This document shows positions 1-11,889 of a stretch of DNA of 64,000 bases, one piece after another. How positions within the stretch are numbered: position 1 is the stretch's first letter; each line of letters begins with the position of its first letter. Origin of the DNA: Micrasema longulum. Lineage: Eukaryota; Arthropoda; Insecta; Trichoptera; Brachycentridae. The stretch lies in the NCBI GenBank assembly GCA_022494885.1, contig JAGVSM010002373.1:171982-235981 (forward strand). Reading direction: 5' to 3'. Made by a program: the position numbers and the translations under genes. The notes under the pieces were generated by a model. That model saw nothing but the letters and a program-made list of their open reading frames with translations. It did not search any database and was not told the origin of the DNA.

Positions 1-84
1 CTCCATCTTGTTAAATAGAACAGATTCGCCCATTGAGAATTCGGTAAATGTTTGATTGGAAAATTTCGTTAAATATTTGCAAAT

Positions 85-265
85 GAATTTATTTTTATAT
101 AACCACTTGCAACTATGCTGCAGGTGAAGGTGTATAGTGGGTTATACGTGTTGGTTTAATTAGTGTCCTGACGAAGAGACGTGTACGTCGTGAAACCGGT
201 AGACACAGAAAAGTCGGTAAGTGGTTATATACAAATAATAAATAACATTTAGTAAAATGTTTGAC
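85..265 (+). mobile_element. Hammerhead-bearing repeat, copy 1 (Penelope-like terminal repeat type)
   Basis: Shares a block with the copies near 15.9, 31.9 and 33.1 kb: a lead-in (TATAGTGGGTT, then TTGGTTTAATT), a hammerhead-like core at 163-206, and a tail with GTAAAATGTTTGACCACAAA. No open frame is associated. Penelope-like retroelements are known to carry hammerhead motifs in their terminal repeats, which is why I place it there. No reverse transcriptase is attached here, so the assignment is inference. Confidence 0.55.
163..206 (+). ncRNA. Hammerhead-ribozyme-like motif, best-preserved copy
   Basis: Reads in order: stem I 5' arm GTGTC (163-167), core CTGACGA (168-174), stem II with GACG and CGTC arms around TGTA, core GAAA, a self-complementary ACCGGT as stem III, A at the cleavage position, then stem I 3' arm GACAC (202-206), the exact complement of GTGTC. 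The order and core match a type I hammerhead. The lower part of stem II is imperfect (an unpaired A and a G/G opposition), and stem III has no loop, so it would need a dimer, as described for minimal hammerheads. Activity is untested. Confidence 0.6.
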
Positions 266-455
266 CACAAATAAAATTTTGTAATTGAAACAATTTTTTT
301 TTTATGATTTTTATTTATTTTTAAAAAATAAAACAATAGCCATTAAAAATGGGAACATTTACAAGTGAACAAAAATTAAAGGCCAATTACGGTTTTTTAT
401 ATTTAACTCAATGAAATGCCAAAAATAAGAAAAAAGCGTACCCGTGAAAAGCCAC

Positions 456-590
456 TAATACCCGTATGCAGAGACAAACCTTAAGGTGAAGAAAGTACAT
501 TCTATTGTCTTCACCTTCGGGTTATTCTCTGCATTTGAAATTAGAATGTACTTCCCTCACCTTAAGTTTTGTCTCTGCATACGGGTATTA
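456..590. mobile_element. Foldback element with 49-bp inverted arms
   Basis: Arms at 456-504 and 542-590 match as reverse complements at about 46 of 49 positions (both outer ends read TAATACCCGTATGCAGAGAC), around a 37-bp centre. No coding capacity. It fits a small non-autonomous DNA element or foldback repeat. No convincing target-site duplication beyond terminal TA is visible. Confidence 0.7.
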
Positions 591-592
591 GA

Positions 593-1143
593 ATCATTGC
601 ACTTGTAAAAAATAAAATATTTATAATAAAGTAGGACATATGAAAAAAATACTTTTTTTGTTTACTCAGTCTAAGTAAATTTTTTCGCCAGTAGATCGAT
701 ACGGAGTAACCTAAGATCAGCCATCTTCGTCAAACAAGATAAAATACATAAAATGTGAAAGTATACAAAAAAAATAAAAAAACAGTTTTTTTTTCAGAAG
801 GTACAGGTACATTGAATTACATTTAATCCTTGCTGTTAAAGTTCTAGCATTTTAAATATAGTTATTTAGAGTGAGGAAATACGCATTGATTTCTGGAAGA
901 AGGGGATTGGCGAAGTTTGAGTTAACTGTATTATTTGACCAGGATTGTATATGTTATTTTAGGTACTCACTACTACTTATGTACTTCACTTGAACGTTTT
1001 AGTCAATAATTCATATCATCTTTACCATACACTGCTTAAATATCGTAAGAGCTTTGGAAGCTTAATCCCTCGATTGGATGCAAACAGAAGATGTCAAAAA
1101 TTATCAGTTTCGTCGACTTGACGTGGTATTTTGAAGATGTTAT
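593..1143. other. No gene seen
   Basis: AT-rich sequence with homopolymer runs and no open frame or repeat that I could assign. Confidence 0.6.
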
Positions 1144-1957
1144 AATATATTCATAGAATTAAGAATAGTCTAAAAGAAGCGTTGAATCATATTTTAATTC
1201 ATCGGACTCTGTTGAATAATTCTCCTACTATGTCTCACTTTCGCCACGCGCATTCGTGATGCCGCCGCTTAATGTTGCACGATGGGAAAAAATATAATTA
1301 TAACACATATGTAAGGTTAAAAAAAGTAATCTGTTAATTTCTCTAAAATTTTTTTGTCCATGCGGAAATATTGATTGACACAACAAAGTAAATAAGGAAA
1401 GGGTCATTTAATAAGAGTTATTGAATTAATGAACTTTAAACTTAAAATACAAAACAAATTTAATTTACATAAAACGGATATTTTTATATCATGTTAAATA
1501 ATATTTGATGTTTTAACGATAATGTCGGTTAAATGTCCACGATAGAGTTGTTTAATCCGACATCCAATTTTTATTAGTTCTTTCATTAGATGAGCAAAGT
1601 AGAGTAAAAATTACTACCCTGGCAACACTTATGAAATGTTCATTTTGTTTCTTCGACAATCTGGCAGATGGAAAAATAATTCATTTTTTAAGTAGTGCAT
1701 TTGTTACATACACATTCATTTGCTAATTATACATGAAATGTGATTGCATCCTGTTTTTTTAAGATCCTAGCAGTATTTCTACACTTAAAAAGAACACAAT
1801 ACGGCATAGTTGAATTCACATCAGGAGTTGCGTACTGAGCGACATTTACACAGAAACTAATGGGTCAAAACGTAAACCTACTTAGGAGTAATTGAGTCGC
1901 CTTCTGTTTGATGTGCGTATGGGGTTTCTGGACTATTCTTAATTCTATGAATATATT
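1144..1957. repeat. Region bounded by a perfect 27-bp inverted repeat
   Basis: Bases 1144-1170 and 1931-1957 are exact reverse complements (27/27). They enclose about 760 bp with no ORF; a GC-richer patch lies near 1240-1290. It may be a non-autonomous DNA element with terminal inverted repeats. No flanking direct repeat is obvious. Confidence 0.5.
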
Positions 1958-2835
1958 CGGCTTCTGAGAAAATAAGAAATAAAATGTGAACGTTTCTTTT
2001 GTGTCTGATACTGAGCCAGTTTAATTGCGTGCAATATTCAGTTTTGGTCAAATTTACGAAAATTAATTCTTGTGTGGCTGTGATGCCACACTAGTCGACA
2101 TACGATACAAGACTTGATATATCTTTCTTATATTTTTAAATGATAAAATCATATTTCTTGAATTCGTTAAATGCACATTTTTACACCGGATTTGAAAAGT
2201 AAAATTTGTATAACTTTGCTGAATGTTAATACAAAAAATATTTACCATTGCTCCGCGAAGAATGAATGTCCGCTAATTCAGCAACACATCTGTATAAGAG
2301 AGAGCACAAAGACAAGGAAGCACTTACAACAAAGAAGACAGTGTTCTATAGCGGTGTTGTGTAAAACCGATTCAGTCGGTAAATGACAGTGATGGGGGAC
2401 GCACGCGCGTAATATGAGTGGGGTATTTAAATTTTTAAATTTATTTTGTTGTAACAGGGCTAAATTATAGGTTTATTTGCATAACTTATGGAAAAAGAGT
2501 TATTAACCAGTAAATCTCCATGTTATTTTTTTTTTTCTCAAAAAGTTAAACTTAAGGATCTTCCGTCTTTAACTAGTGATAACACAATGTTACATCACCG
2601 CGCGCAAAGGGATTATTTACCATTGTCTTTTTAAAGTTAAAGATATAACTTAAAGAAACATTGTGCAATCGTTTCAACTTATCAAACAGTTTAGAATTAG
2701 CATCTGGGTTACATTCATCTGAATAAAAAAGGAGGGAAAAAGTAAGTTTTGGATTGATTATCAAGAAATTTAGCAATTTTTTAAGTTAGTGAAAACTGTT
2801 ATAAAGTTTACGACTAACTTCGTCCTTTACAAGTT
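1958..2835. other. No gene seen
   Basis: Only short open frames without recognisable domains; nothing to support a gene. Confidence 0.55.
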
Positions 2836-3500
2836 ACTAGTGGACCGACAGACGTTGCCCAAACTTTGGCAAAATACTTTTCATTGATAAGTAAGTACCT
2901 AGGTACTTGTTTGTGATTGAATTCCAAAACTAAAAATTGTTTGTATTGAATTCAAGTAGGTACCTAGGTACTTGTTTATAGTTGAATTCCAAAACATAAA
3001 ATACATTTTGTTTCAAATATGGAATTCTTTTTGCAAACGTCAAACTCCGGTCGTCTCACCAACAAAGGGGTGTACATATGTAAGAATACGACTTTTAAAA
3101 ATGTATTGAATTTAATAATATTTTAGTGTTACAAAAAATCCAATAAAAAGAAATAAATGGGTACAAATTATAACGAGTTTAATAAAAGAATCTGATTGAG
3201 ATCCACAAAAAACTTATGCTGTTTGTAAACATACAACAAAAAAACTTTTTTTACCCACAAAAAAACAAAATCTTTCCATTTTTTTGCAAATACATTTTCC
3301 TCGAATGCAACCCTGGTGGATCGATGAATAAAATATTTATGTTTCTAACATATTTTTTACATATTCGATTGGAGATTTTAATATCTACAAACACGCACAG
3401 CGCAATGATCTATATTTCTATGAAAACCACACGTAAATCGGTTAAGCCGTTAAGGAGGAGTACGGTAACATCACAGGTATAGAGGAATTTTATATTTCAA
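2836..3500 (+). repeat. Dispersed repeat family E, copy 1
   Basis: Begins near TACTAGTGGACCGACAGACG and ends after GGAGGAGTACGGTAACATC in an AT-rich tail. Aligns along most of its length with 25805-26500 and 35313-36015, in the same orientation. This copy has lost part of its 5' segment. It has no open frame of its own, so it is a non-autonomous or 3'-derived interspersed repeat of unknown parent. Confidence 0.75.
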
Positions 3501-3814
3501 GATATAAAATAAACAGGTAAATTCACCATAATTTATCAGATAGAAGGGTTGAAATGTATTCAGAAATACATAATTATTATAATTTTGAACATTATTCTCT
3601 ATTCACGCTTCAGCCAGTCTTCCAAATTCAGCCAAATTCCGTCTAGCCACAGTGAAAACAATCAATGAACAACGGAAGTTCTATATTATGGTAGCCAACA
3701 ACATTTAGGTTTGCATGCGATATTAAGGTTGTTGGAAATAGTTATTTTAAAAAGTATACAATAGGTTGCAAAGTAAACATACGTTACTAAATTTCTAGAG
3801 AATTTAATTACTTA

Positions 3815-4320
3815 ATTCCAACTCTAATGTATGGGAGCGAAGTATGGAATTGGAAAAATAATGATGAAAGTAGGTTGAATGCTGTCGAAATGCGATCCCT
3901 CAGGCGAATGTGTGGTAAAACGATGTATGATAGGTGCACAAATGTCGAGATCCGTGAAGTGTGTAAGGCTGAGACATGCATGCATTATTGACAGAATTAA
4001 GAAAGGGGTGCTGCGTTGGTTTGGACATGTAGAGCGAATGGACAGCGAAAGAACGACTAAAAGGATCTACGATGCAAATGTTGATGGATGCAGAAAACGA
4101 GGAAGACCGAGAAAGACATGGCACGATCAAGTCCATCAAATACTTGAAGATGGACGTGTCAAAAGTAGGAATAATCGGCGTGCGTGCATAAGAAGATGTA
4201 TGAATGTAGAGGAAGCGAGGTCTGTATGCCAAGATAGAGTGTTATGGCGTTCTATCCTCTCTGCCTACCCCTACGGGGAAACGGCGTGATGGTTTGTTGT
4301 TGTTGTTGTTGTAAGTTTAT
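3815..4320 (+). mobile_element. RTE-like retrotransposon, 5'-truncated 3' end, copy 1
   Basis: Carries the C-terminal end of a reverse-transcriptase polyprotein. An early segment in another frame reads LMYGSEVWNW; after a frameshift near 3970 come LRWFGHVERM, GRPRKTWHDQ and LSAYPYGETA, the usual RTE-type tail motifs. The reading frame ends at 4289 and is followed by a (TTG)n run, matching the short tandem-repeat 3' ends of RTE elements. The polymerase and endonuclease domains are missing, so the copy is dead. The same tail occurs at 21.3/25.6, 40.4 and 53.0/53.8 kb. Confidence 0.8.
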
Positions 4321-4433
4321 AATTGATTTATTTTATAATCACTAAAATGTAAGCAAATGATTGCGAAATAATTATGTTTACTTGGGGATAAAATATTTCA
4401 ACAACCGTCTAATAGAATTAGTAAAAGATTATT

Positions 4434-4560
4434 CAATGTTTTGAGTATGTCTAAATGTTTGCTGACTGTCTGAATTTCCCCCCTGGTGAGTATTTAGATC
4501 TAAATTTGTTGTAATAGAGAGGGAAAAAATTTTTGAGTAGCGATATGTAAGTTTAGGCAT
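4434..4560 (+). repeat. Repeat family D, 5' part with outer sub-repeat
   Basis: Carries the family D start (AGAGAGGG, TTTTTGAG, GTTTAGGCATT) and breaks off near 4560. Just upstream, at 4434-4476, lies a segment that recurs inverted at the far end of the copy at 39.85-40.01 kb. Confidence 0.6.
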
Positions 4561-4851
4561 TTTTTCATTTTTTATTCTTTATTTGGATAACCAACAGCTT
4601 TATTTATCTTATGTTTACAACAAAACAAATGACTAATAAACCAATTGCAGGTTTTCACAAGTAGCATCACAGTAAGTTAAAAAATATTCTCGAACATAAA
4701 ACGAACAGTAATATAATGTAAATCAAAAAGAAAAGAAAAAACATTACAAATTATTTCGAAAGTAAACGCTGCACGTCATCATGATTATTCGCAAATAAAT
4801 ATATGTTTAATGATTTTGTTAGTACATTAAAATTATTAAAAGTTTAAATTT

Positions 4852-5062
4852 ATTTTAACAGAGAGGGAAAACATTTTTGAGAAGGGAATATGGAAGTCTA
4901 GGCATTTACAAGGCTTATGACCTGTCTTTGGCTGGTTTAAGCGGCCACTTTACACACTGTGTAACATTCACCATTCTGCCCATGTTTGAACATCCATATT
5001 TCCTCAACTCTTCCATCTGTTGACTTTTGTGAAGTAAAAGAGCTGAAACCTTTTTCAGAAAT
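4852..5062 (+). repeat. Repeat family D, near full copy
   Basis: One of the fullest copies: AGAGAGGGAAAAC, GTCTAGGCATTTACA, GGCTTATGACCTGTC, GGCCACTTTACACACTGTG, then CATCTGTTGACTTTT and a GAAACC end. Matches copies at 11.15, 39.85, 49.4 and 50.3 kb. No open frame and no tRNA-like box. Confidence 0.75.
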
Positions 5063-5064
5063 AG

Positions 5065-6165
5065 TAAAGTGGTAAAAATCAACTCAAAAATAATCATAAT
5101 TCATATCATTATTTGACCCTAAATATTATTAATTAAAAATTATAAATATTAATTCCCCCATACCATGTTATTACATTAATATACACCATTATTTGTATAT
5201 TTTTGTTTATAACTATAAGATTTAATATGTAAAATCCTTTTCCAAGCAGAGGGGTTTTCCACTTTTTTGGAAAGGAAATTGGATTTGAAATCGTTTCAGT
5301 TTAACAGAGAATTGTAAGGTTACAATATACTTAAACTGTATAAAAAAATGCTTATTTAATAATGAAGAAAAACAATTATTTTTTAGAGATGTCAACAGAA
5401 AAATAACATCAGAAATATATTTTTAAACTGTTTTCGTCTGTATCCAGGTGGATTAAGAATACAGTTCTATGAGTGAAATATAACCAGATATTTTTTTCTC
5501 GATGGCTTAGATGAACTCGTTCATCTAAATGCATTTGATTTAACAATGCAGTGTCATATGCACCATCAGATACAGATAAGAGTTTGATGATGATGATAAT
5601 AGTACACAAGAATATACAACAACCATCGCCGAAACAAACGAAAATAGATAACTGCTAAATTACCCATATGTACATAAAAATATGTTTATATTTTGTGCAG
5701 AAGCAGTGCTAAGTAGCTCAATCATAATGGCCACACTTGTCAGTAATTAACGACGCAATAAAAAATATTTAAAAGCGCTGGTTAAGGACTTTTAATCGAC
5801 GTGATAAACATCGTGATGGGCATCTGTGATAAGATACTTTTTAGTATATTATATTATAATTAGAATATACAGCCATAAGTGCCTTTTGCATATTATTTGC
5901 AAATACAATTATATACATGTATGTAAGTAGAGTTAAGTTATAACATATCAGTAAAATATGACAAAAAAAAAATTACACCAAAAGTTATTTACAAATTAAG
6001 AAGTCTGAAAAGATAAATAGTATAAAAATTATGTAAACAGTTGCAAAACAAAATTGGTAATATAAATAATTTTAACCCTTAAATTTTTATTACATGAAAA
6101 TAATTATAAACAAAGTAATAAAAACGATTTTGAATAAGACTAAAAGAGAAAAAAATCTTTCGTGA
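5065..6165. other. No gene seen
   Basis: AT-rich, with short open frames lacking domains or splice context. Confidence 0.55.
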
Positions 6166-6171
6166 ATATTT

Positions 6172-6247
6172 TCTTGCAACTGGTAGGAATTGAACCCGTG
6201 ACGCCAGTTTCACAGTTAGCCGTCTAACCAACTACACCGCGGCTATT
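6172..6247 (-). repeat. tRNA-like sequence (SINE head or tRNA pseudogene)
   Basis: On the minus strand it has an A-box-like TGTAGTTGGTTAGACGG and a B-box GGTTCAATTCC at the right spacing. I could not fold a full cloverleaf with a matching acceptor stem, and AT-rich DNA follows, so a SINE head or tRNA pseudogene is more likely than a working tRNA gene. Confidence 0.5.
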
Positions 6248-6249
6248 AA

Positions 6250-7115
6250 CAAAATCAATAAAAGAAAATTAAAAAAGTTGATTAAAAAAATAAACAATTT
6301 TGAATAACAAAAACGAAAAAAGAAAATCAACTATGCTTTTATTTAAAATTATTACTTTGGTAACTACTAAATAGTGCATAAAAAAAATTATACTGGTGTA
6401 CAAAAATATGAAAAAGGGAAATAATTTAAATACATGACTAATTATGCCAGTGCATTGAGAAACTAACATTAATAGGTTTTCGAGAAAATAATGTCAATAA
6501 GATTTAAGTGTTAGATTCCAGAAACCCCGCTGCAAATATTGATGGATAAAAGAACAAACAATCGGTACATTTTTTATTACATATAACTAACGCCAAAATT
6601 GATATTGATTTAATTCACGGGTCATTTGAAATTTGACAAGTGTGAGCACGGTAAATATGTTTGATTTAAGAAAAAAAGCTGTTATGAATAATATAATATA
6701 AATAAAAAACAAAATACATCATTTGTTTATTTGGAATAAAATCAAAAACACACAAAACAAAAGCGTGTTTCAAATCCCTTTTATGTCAACGAAACAATCG
6801 CCTTGTATAAGATTCACACTCTTATCTGTAAACTCAATTATTCTCAATGGTACTTCAACCCGTTGCCTAGAGGCTATTGTTTTTACTTTAGCTCTGACCC
6901 ATTTTTGTCACCCGAGTCAGCCCTTAGGAACGATCAGAGCTTTCTTGACACGTCTAATTCAATGAATAATTTAAATATCAGGCTTGAATAATGGACAATC
7001 GCTTGAAGAGTCATTCTATTTCTTGTTTTGGGTACCTGGTTGCCATTCTGTGTACATTTTTATACACGACAAGTTAATAAGAAATATTTGCAAGTAATTT
7101 AGGTATTGATAAATT
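6250..7115. other. No gene seen
   Basis: AT-rich; no supported ORF or repeat. Confidence 0.5.
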
Positions 7116-7119
7116 AATC

Positions 7120-7390
7120 ACTTACTTATTCCATGTCCACTCTCTAGGTGGAGCATATGGTGTCCGCAAAATCTTTCCAGGTCTCTCTGACTGCTGCGAA
7201 CTCCCGTTTGTCCTCCCAAGTCAGGTACAGTTCCTGTAGTTCAGAGGTAAACTGTCTACAGACTGTCAGCCGTGGACGTCCAGTACCACGAGAACTTAAT
7301 GCCTTGAAAAGAGGTAAGCGTGTTTGAGGCTCTTAGGAGGCATCCGGAATGTAACCCTTGCCAGTCGTATCGCCTTTGCTTGATGACGGT
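7120..7390 (-). mobile_element. Retrotransposon C-terminal fragment (RTE-like)
   Basis: GC-richer than its surroundings. The minus strand reads a degenerate GTGRPRLTVCRQF, then LTWEDKREFAAVRETWKDF, ending in a CSTSRVDME-like tail. This resembles the C-terminal tails of insect endonuclease/reverse-transcriptase ORFs (GRPR motif, then a DR.W segment). It is short and has no RT core. Family assignment is tentative. Confidence 0.45.
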
Positions 7391-7679
7391 ATAAAATAAA
7401 TTGGTACATAAAAAACCGTATGTAGTTACATAATGTAAGATTCTATAATATTACTATACTTCTCGTTGTTTTTTAAAAATAATTACGTTCTGTTTACACT
7501 GCATAATTATTATATTAAAATGTCTTTTCATTTATTTTCTGTGTCTAAGCGGATGAAAAATACAGTTTTGTGTGTGAAATGGAAATATAATCCAGAACGA
7601 GTATTTTTAACTCGATGGATGCTCTCAGATAAAAATCCTGAATTAAAAAAATTAAGTAGAGATAAGTTTGCCTTGTGAA

Positions 7680-7740
7680 GTAGTGGTTGGCGTGTTCGTT
7701 TTCCATGCTTAAGGTCCAGGGTTCGATTTTATTTTAAAAA
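7680..7740 (+). repeat. SINE head fragment
   Basis: A tRNA-like stretch with TAGTGGTTGGCGTG (A-box-like) and GGTTCGATTTT (B-box-like). The body beyond it does not match the other SINEs well. Confidence 0.4.
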
Positions 7741-7744
7741 AATA

Positions 7745-9455
7745 CATAAATATAAAATTTTTCCAAAAAGTTATTGCAAAAAAATAAAAATTTAATCTCA
7801 AAATGTAGAAAATCCTTAATTTCTCGGACAAGAAGTCCCTCCACAAACCCCTACCCCTCTCCAACCCAGCCACTTCCCTTGTCCGCATCTGGTGCGTATT
7901 GCTTCGTTGATTATATACGTTTTTATTTCATTTTTTTTATCGGGGACAGGTAGGGGCTTGCGGAAGGGATGCTTGTCCGAGAAATTAAAAATTTACTCAA
8001 TTTTGAGATGATATTTTTTTTTTTAAAAGACTTTTTGGAAAATTTTTAAAAGGATCTTTTCAACGCTTACCATGAGGAATTTTCCTCTTAAATTTCGCGG
8101 TCTGGCCCTGAAATACCATGTTTGTATTTAACATATTTATTTTTTTTAATTATTTAACATTTTTTAACAAAAGAAATACAAAAGGCAAAAATACACACGA
8201 AGAAAAGAAAACGAATATCATATAAAAAAAAGCCTGTTGTGTTTTGTTTATGATTAATAGCTTAACAATATTTTTTTTTTTTTTTTTTTAATAAAATAAT
8301 GTAAATAAAACATGAAATATTTATTTATAAGGTGATTTTAGATTGCAATATTTCACTGTTCTAGGACTGGTTTCTGAAGCGTAAAACTAAGCAACTTACA
8401 TTACTGTAAGACATTTTCAAAATACATTGCATGTTTAAGGGCTTGATGTTATAAAAGTTTACAGATAAAACCATTTCCTGCCTTTTTTACAAGTAAAAGT
8501 TTTACTTTACAACAATATTTTAAGTGTGTTCAAATGTTGCCGATAAGGATTAAATTTTACCCGTTAGGAAGTTATTAAGATCAACATGTTATTACATCAG
8601 AGAAAAATACCATTTGAGACAAGAAATGTAGAGGTCGAAGCATTAACTAGGCAAGAAAAAAACTATGATGAGAGATGGAGCAGGCTAGTAAAAAATGTTT
8701 TTATTAAAATATAAAATAATTATATTACAATAAAGGTGGAGAAAAAATATGATTAGGACATTTTCAGTGTTATTTTTTTACAATGCAACATGTAATTATT
8801 TGTACGATCATAAAATGAATATGACGAGGACAATTTTCCCTGTGGTGAAATTAAATTACCATATTTCGACGAAGAGTTTTATCTTTAAAATAAAACTCAG
8901 TTTTTAGTACCTCAGCATGGAACGCTAAAAGTGTACCGAAATTAACAAACGTTCCATGGAATTTTCCCATAGGAAATAATTTGTTTCAAATTAGCGAATT
9001 TGGGATTTTTTCTTAAGTTCCATTGTTTAATTTATTTAATTTTTTTTTCAAGTTAAAACATTTTGTTTCATGAAAGAAACAGAGTTTTTAAGTGAAAACA
9101 CTCCCTTTACGTATCCGAAAACCATTTTAAAGACCATGGATTCTTCTGTTGGTTTTTCTCAAAATAAAATTGTATTTTTTTAAACTTTAATCAGGTAGCC
9201 TTGTTTATTTTAAATTCTATTTTTATTTATTTATTTAAAAACGGTTGTAGTTAATGTGTACAAACTGTATAACGTAGTTAAAAAGTAACAAAATATAAGA
9301 TATATTTTAAGTTTATAAATCTCACATGATATATTTACAGGCATATTATATATTCACAGTGATGGTTTGTAAGCATATATTTGCATGTCATAACTAAACG
9401 AGACCATCAACTTGGCTTCTTAGAAACATAATCAGTTTATAGCAATACTGTAGTT
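7745..9455. other. No gene seen; one SINE-body fragment near 8340-8420
   Basis: AT-rich with poly(T) runs (for example near 8272-8291). The stretch at 8340-8420 resembles the body of SINE family B (CTGAAGCGTAAAACT and neighbours). No gene can be supported. Confidence 0.45.
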
Positions 9456-9459
9456 ATTT

Positions 9460-9640
9460 TATTTTTTGCACCACAATAGGCCAGGAGACCCAAATTAAAG
9501 TGCTGAATTATAGGGTAGAACACCCAGGGTTGAGAACAATCACATATAATTTTTGTGTTCTCACCGCGAATCGAACCTGGAACCTTCCGTGCGTGAGTAA
9601 GCGTTTTGACCACAAAATCACGAAGGTAGCCTGTTTTTAC
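9460..9640 (-). repeat. SINE family A, copy 1
   Basis: On the minus strand: a tRNA-like head with GTGGTCAAAACGCTT and B-box GGTTCGATTCGC, then a body containing CCTGGGTGTTCTA and a tail with GGGTCTCCTGGCCTATTGTG. Matches 20190-20325 along head and body, and 19245-19300 in the tail only. tRNA-derived retroposon. Confidence 0.7.
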
Positions 9641-9924
9641 ATCTACTAAACTGATCGCAGTTTAATCATTCTGTCAATTAAAACCAAAACGACAAAAATC
9701 TTTTTTTTATAATCAGTAAATCGATAACAAACTGGACTCAAATACAAGCTAAATCAAATAGATTATATATTTATATGACATGTGAAGTACGAAAACTGTA
9801 CAAAACTCCTTAGAACAGGTTTTCATGGTAAGAAGTATACTTAAACTAAGTATCTAAAAATAGTTCATTTAGTGTAGAAAAAAGAGTATTATCTAAAATG
9901 GTTGATCACTAAAAAGTTAAAATA

Positions 9925-10095
9925 GGTAATCACGTAAAAGAATATATATGTTAAAACATAGTCAGAATGGTGAAAGTTACACAGTCCATAAAACTGTCAC
10001 TTAAACCAGCCTATGATAGGTTGTTAGTCCTGTAAATGTGAGGGCTACTATCTTTATTTGTATGAAATGTTTTATATCTCTGTTGTAATATATTA
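9925..10095 (-). repeat. Repeat family D, divergent copy
   Basis: Reverse orientation; retains GTTACACAGT, ACTTAAACCAGCC, TGTAAATG and the terminal CTCTGTTGTAATA of family D. Confidence 0.6.
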
Positions 10096-10284
10096 ATACA
10101 AAGTTAGCGCATCAAATATTAATTTGATTATTTTTATGTCAACTAGTCAAACTAAATTGTCATCTTACTTAAGACTATGATATTGCGACTGAGTTCTCTT
10201 CACCCTTCGCTCGATCTATTCTCAATTCCTGTTTATACAGGATAAATTTGCGTTTGGCCACATAATAGCAGCCAATAATATTAA

Positions 10285-10560
10285 TGAGAGACGCCGACGC
10301 CGACGCCAGGCGAGTTGCGGCGAGCAGGCGTCGGTAATTAATGTTGTTCCCTGAAATTTACGGCTGCAGGTGCAACGCTACGACTACATGGCACTCCAGC
10401 AAAATTCAGGAAACCAACCCCCAAAGGCAACCGTCATCGTTTAACCCTCTCCGTCATAAACATTTCGTGCAATCAGCGGGATTACGAGTTTATGCCCTTG
10501 GGTAAGGTTACTCCAAATTGTGTGATCTTACGTGCGTACACTACCTCTGGGAAAATTCGG
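10285..10560. other. GC-rich non-coding island
   Basis: A short island rich in GACGCC and GCGAG motifs, followed by TAATTAATGTTGTTCCC, in otherwise very AT-rich DNA. No reading frame stays open across it. It could be a conserved non-coding element, an old element end or a regulatory block; the sequence alone does not decide. Confidence 0.35.
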
Positions 10561-11144
10561 TCTTTGAAATAATATTTTCAGTATTTCTGTGGCGTTGGGG
10601 TAAAAAAGTACAAGTCACTATTAGTTCATTGTGCAGAGGAACCGTTTAAAGTTTCTAACTGTTTTTATTCTTTAAAACATAGTCTTAGAATACACTTTAA
10701 ATGCGTTAATTTAATAAATAAATAGTTAAAGCGATACAACTTATATTGTGTTTCTTCTCATATTACCCTTTCCATGCTGTTAATAAAAACTTTAAAACAA
10801 GTGGCATGTATTTGTTTACCTACTGGGATATTCCATTTGTTCATGCTAAGGCTACCAGATTACAGAGAGCTCTTTTGGGCAGCTTTTTTTGTTCGGCAAT
10901 GAACAACTTTTCCATATGTGTGGGCACCGCCAAGTATTTCAGTTTGTCCTTAGACAAGAACTGAATTTAATTCCTTAAGGAGCTGTTGATATTAACACAT
11001 TACAACATAGAATGTATACTTATACATTGTTGATAAATCCACCCGGTCCAATAAGAGTTATAAAACTAAAAAAATATTTTCAGGCGTTGCCTAGTATGTG
11101 GGTAAAATAGTAATTCAATCAGATAATTCTCACTCACATCAATA

Positions 11145-11365
11145 AAGGTTTCAGTTCTTTAACTTTATACACATCAACAGATGGAAAAATGAAAGAATAA
11201 AGATAAAAAAATTGAAAAATAAAAGCAGGATGTTGAATGTTACACGGTGTGTAAAGTGGCCACTTAAACCAACCAATGACAGATTATAAGCCTTGTAGAT
11301 GCCTAGACTTCTATAATATTTTCTATAAATAGTTCACTATCTCTGTTGTAATAGTTTTTTATATA
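11145..11365 (-). repeat. Repeat family D, near full copy
   Basis: Reverse orientation, running from AATAAAGGTTTCAGTTCTTT through ACACGGTGTGTAAAGTGGCC to CTATCTCTGTTGTAATA. Same outline as the 4.85 kb copy. Confidence 0.75.
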
Positions 11366-11889
11366 TAAATCTATTACTGAGAAACTATTAATTAGGAATC
11401 TCACTAATCACATAGCTCTGTCCTACTAGTCACACATAAGTTTTTTTTCTTCTTATATAACTGTCATAAGATTTCTATTTTATTAAAACACGAGTGTTAG
11501 AATACAATATTGCATGATTTACAACACAAATAAATTTTTCATTTTTACCAAGTAGTTTGAAATGAATTCGTCTTCAAATGCACATAAGTAAAATAATGGA
11601 TTTTCCAGTGTCTCACAAGTCACATTTATTCAAAAATTAATTACACTAAATATATCAACTGTTTGAGTTTCCATTTGAAAACAGTATACTAAAATAAATT
11701 ATCTTGTTTATACTTTACTATAGTATGAATTCTGACGACACAGTTACAACTCAAAGTTGGTCAAATTCTGGAATCAAATGTCCCACCAGCCACAATGGAG
11801 TGCCCGTAATAGTGCATTGGAAATAAGAACAAGAAATTAACCAATTTAACTATTGAAATTTAAAGATTTTTCCTCGTAATTTTCATCTC

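Noticed and set aside
6172..6247. Functional tRNA gene
   Set aside because: A and B boxes are present, but I could not fold a complete cloverleaf with a paired acceptor stem; many related SINE heads occur in the window.
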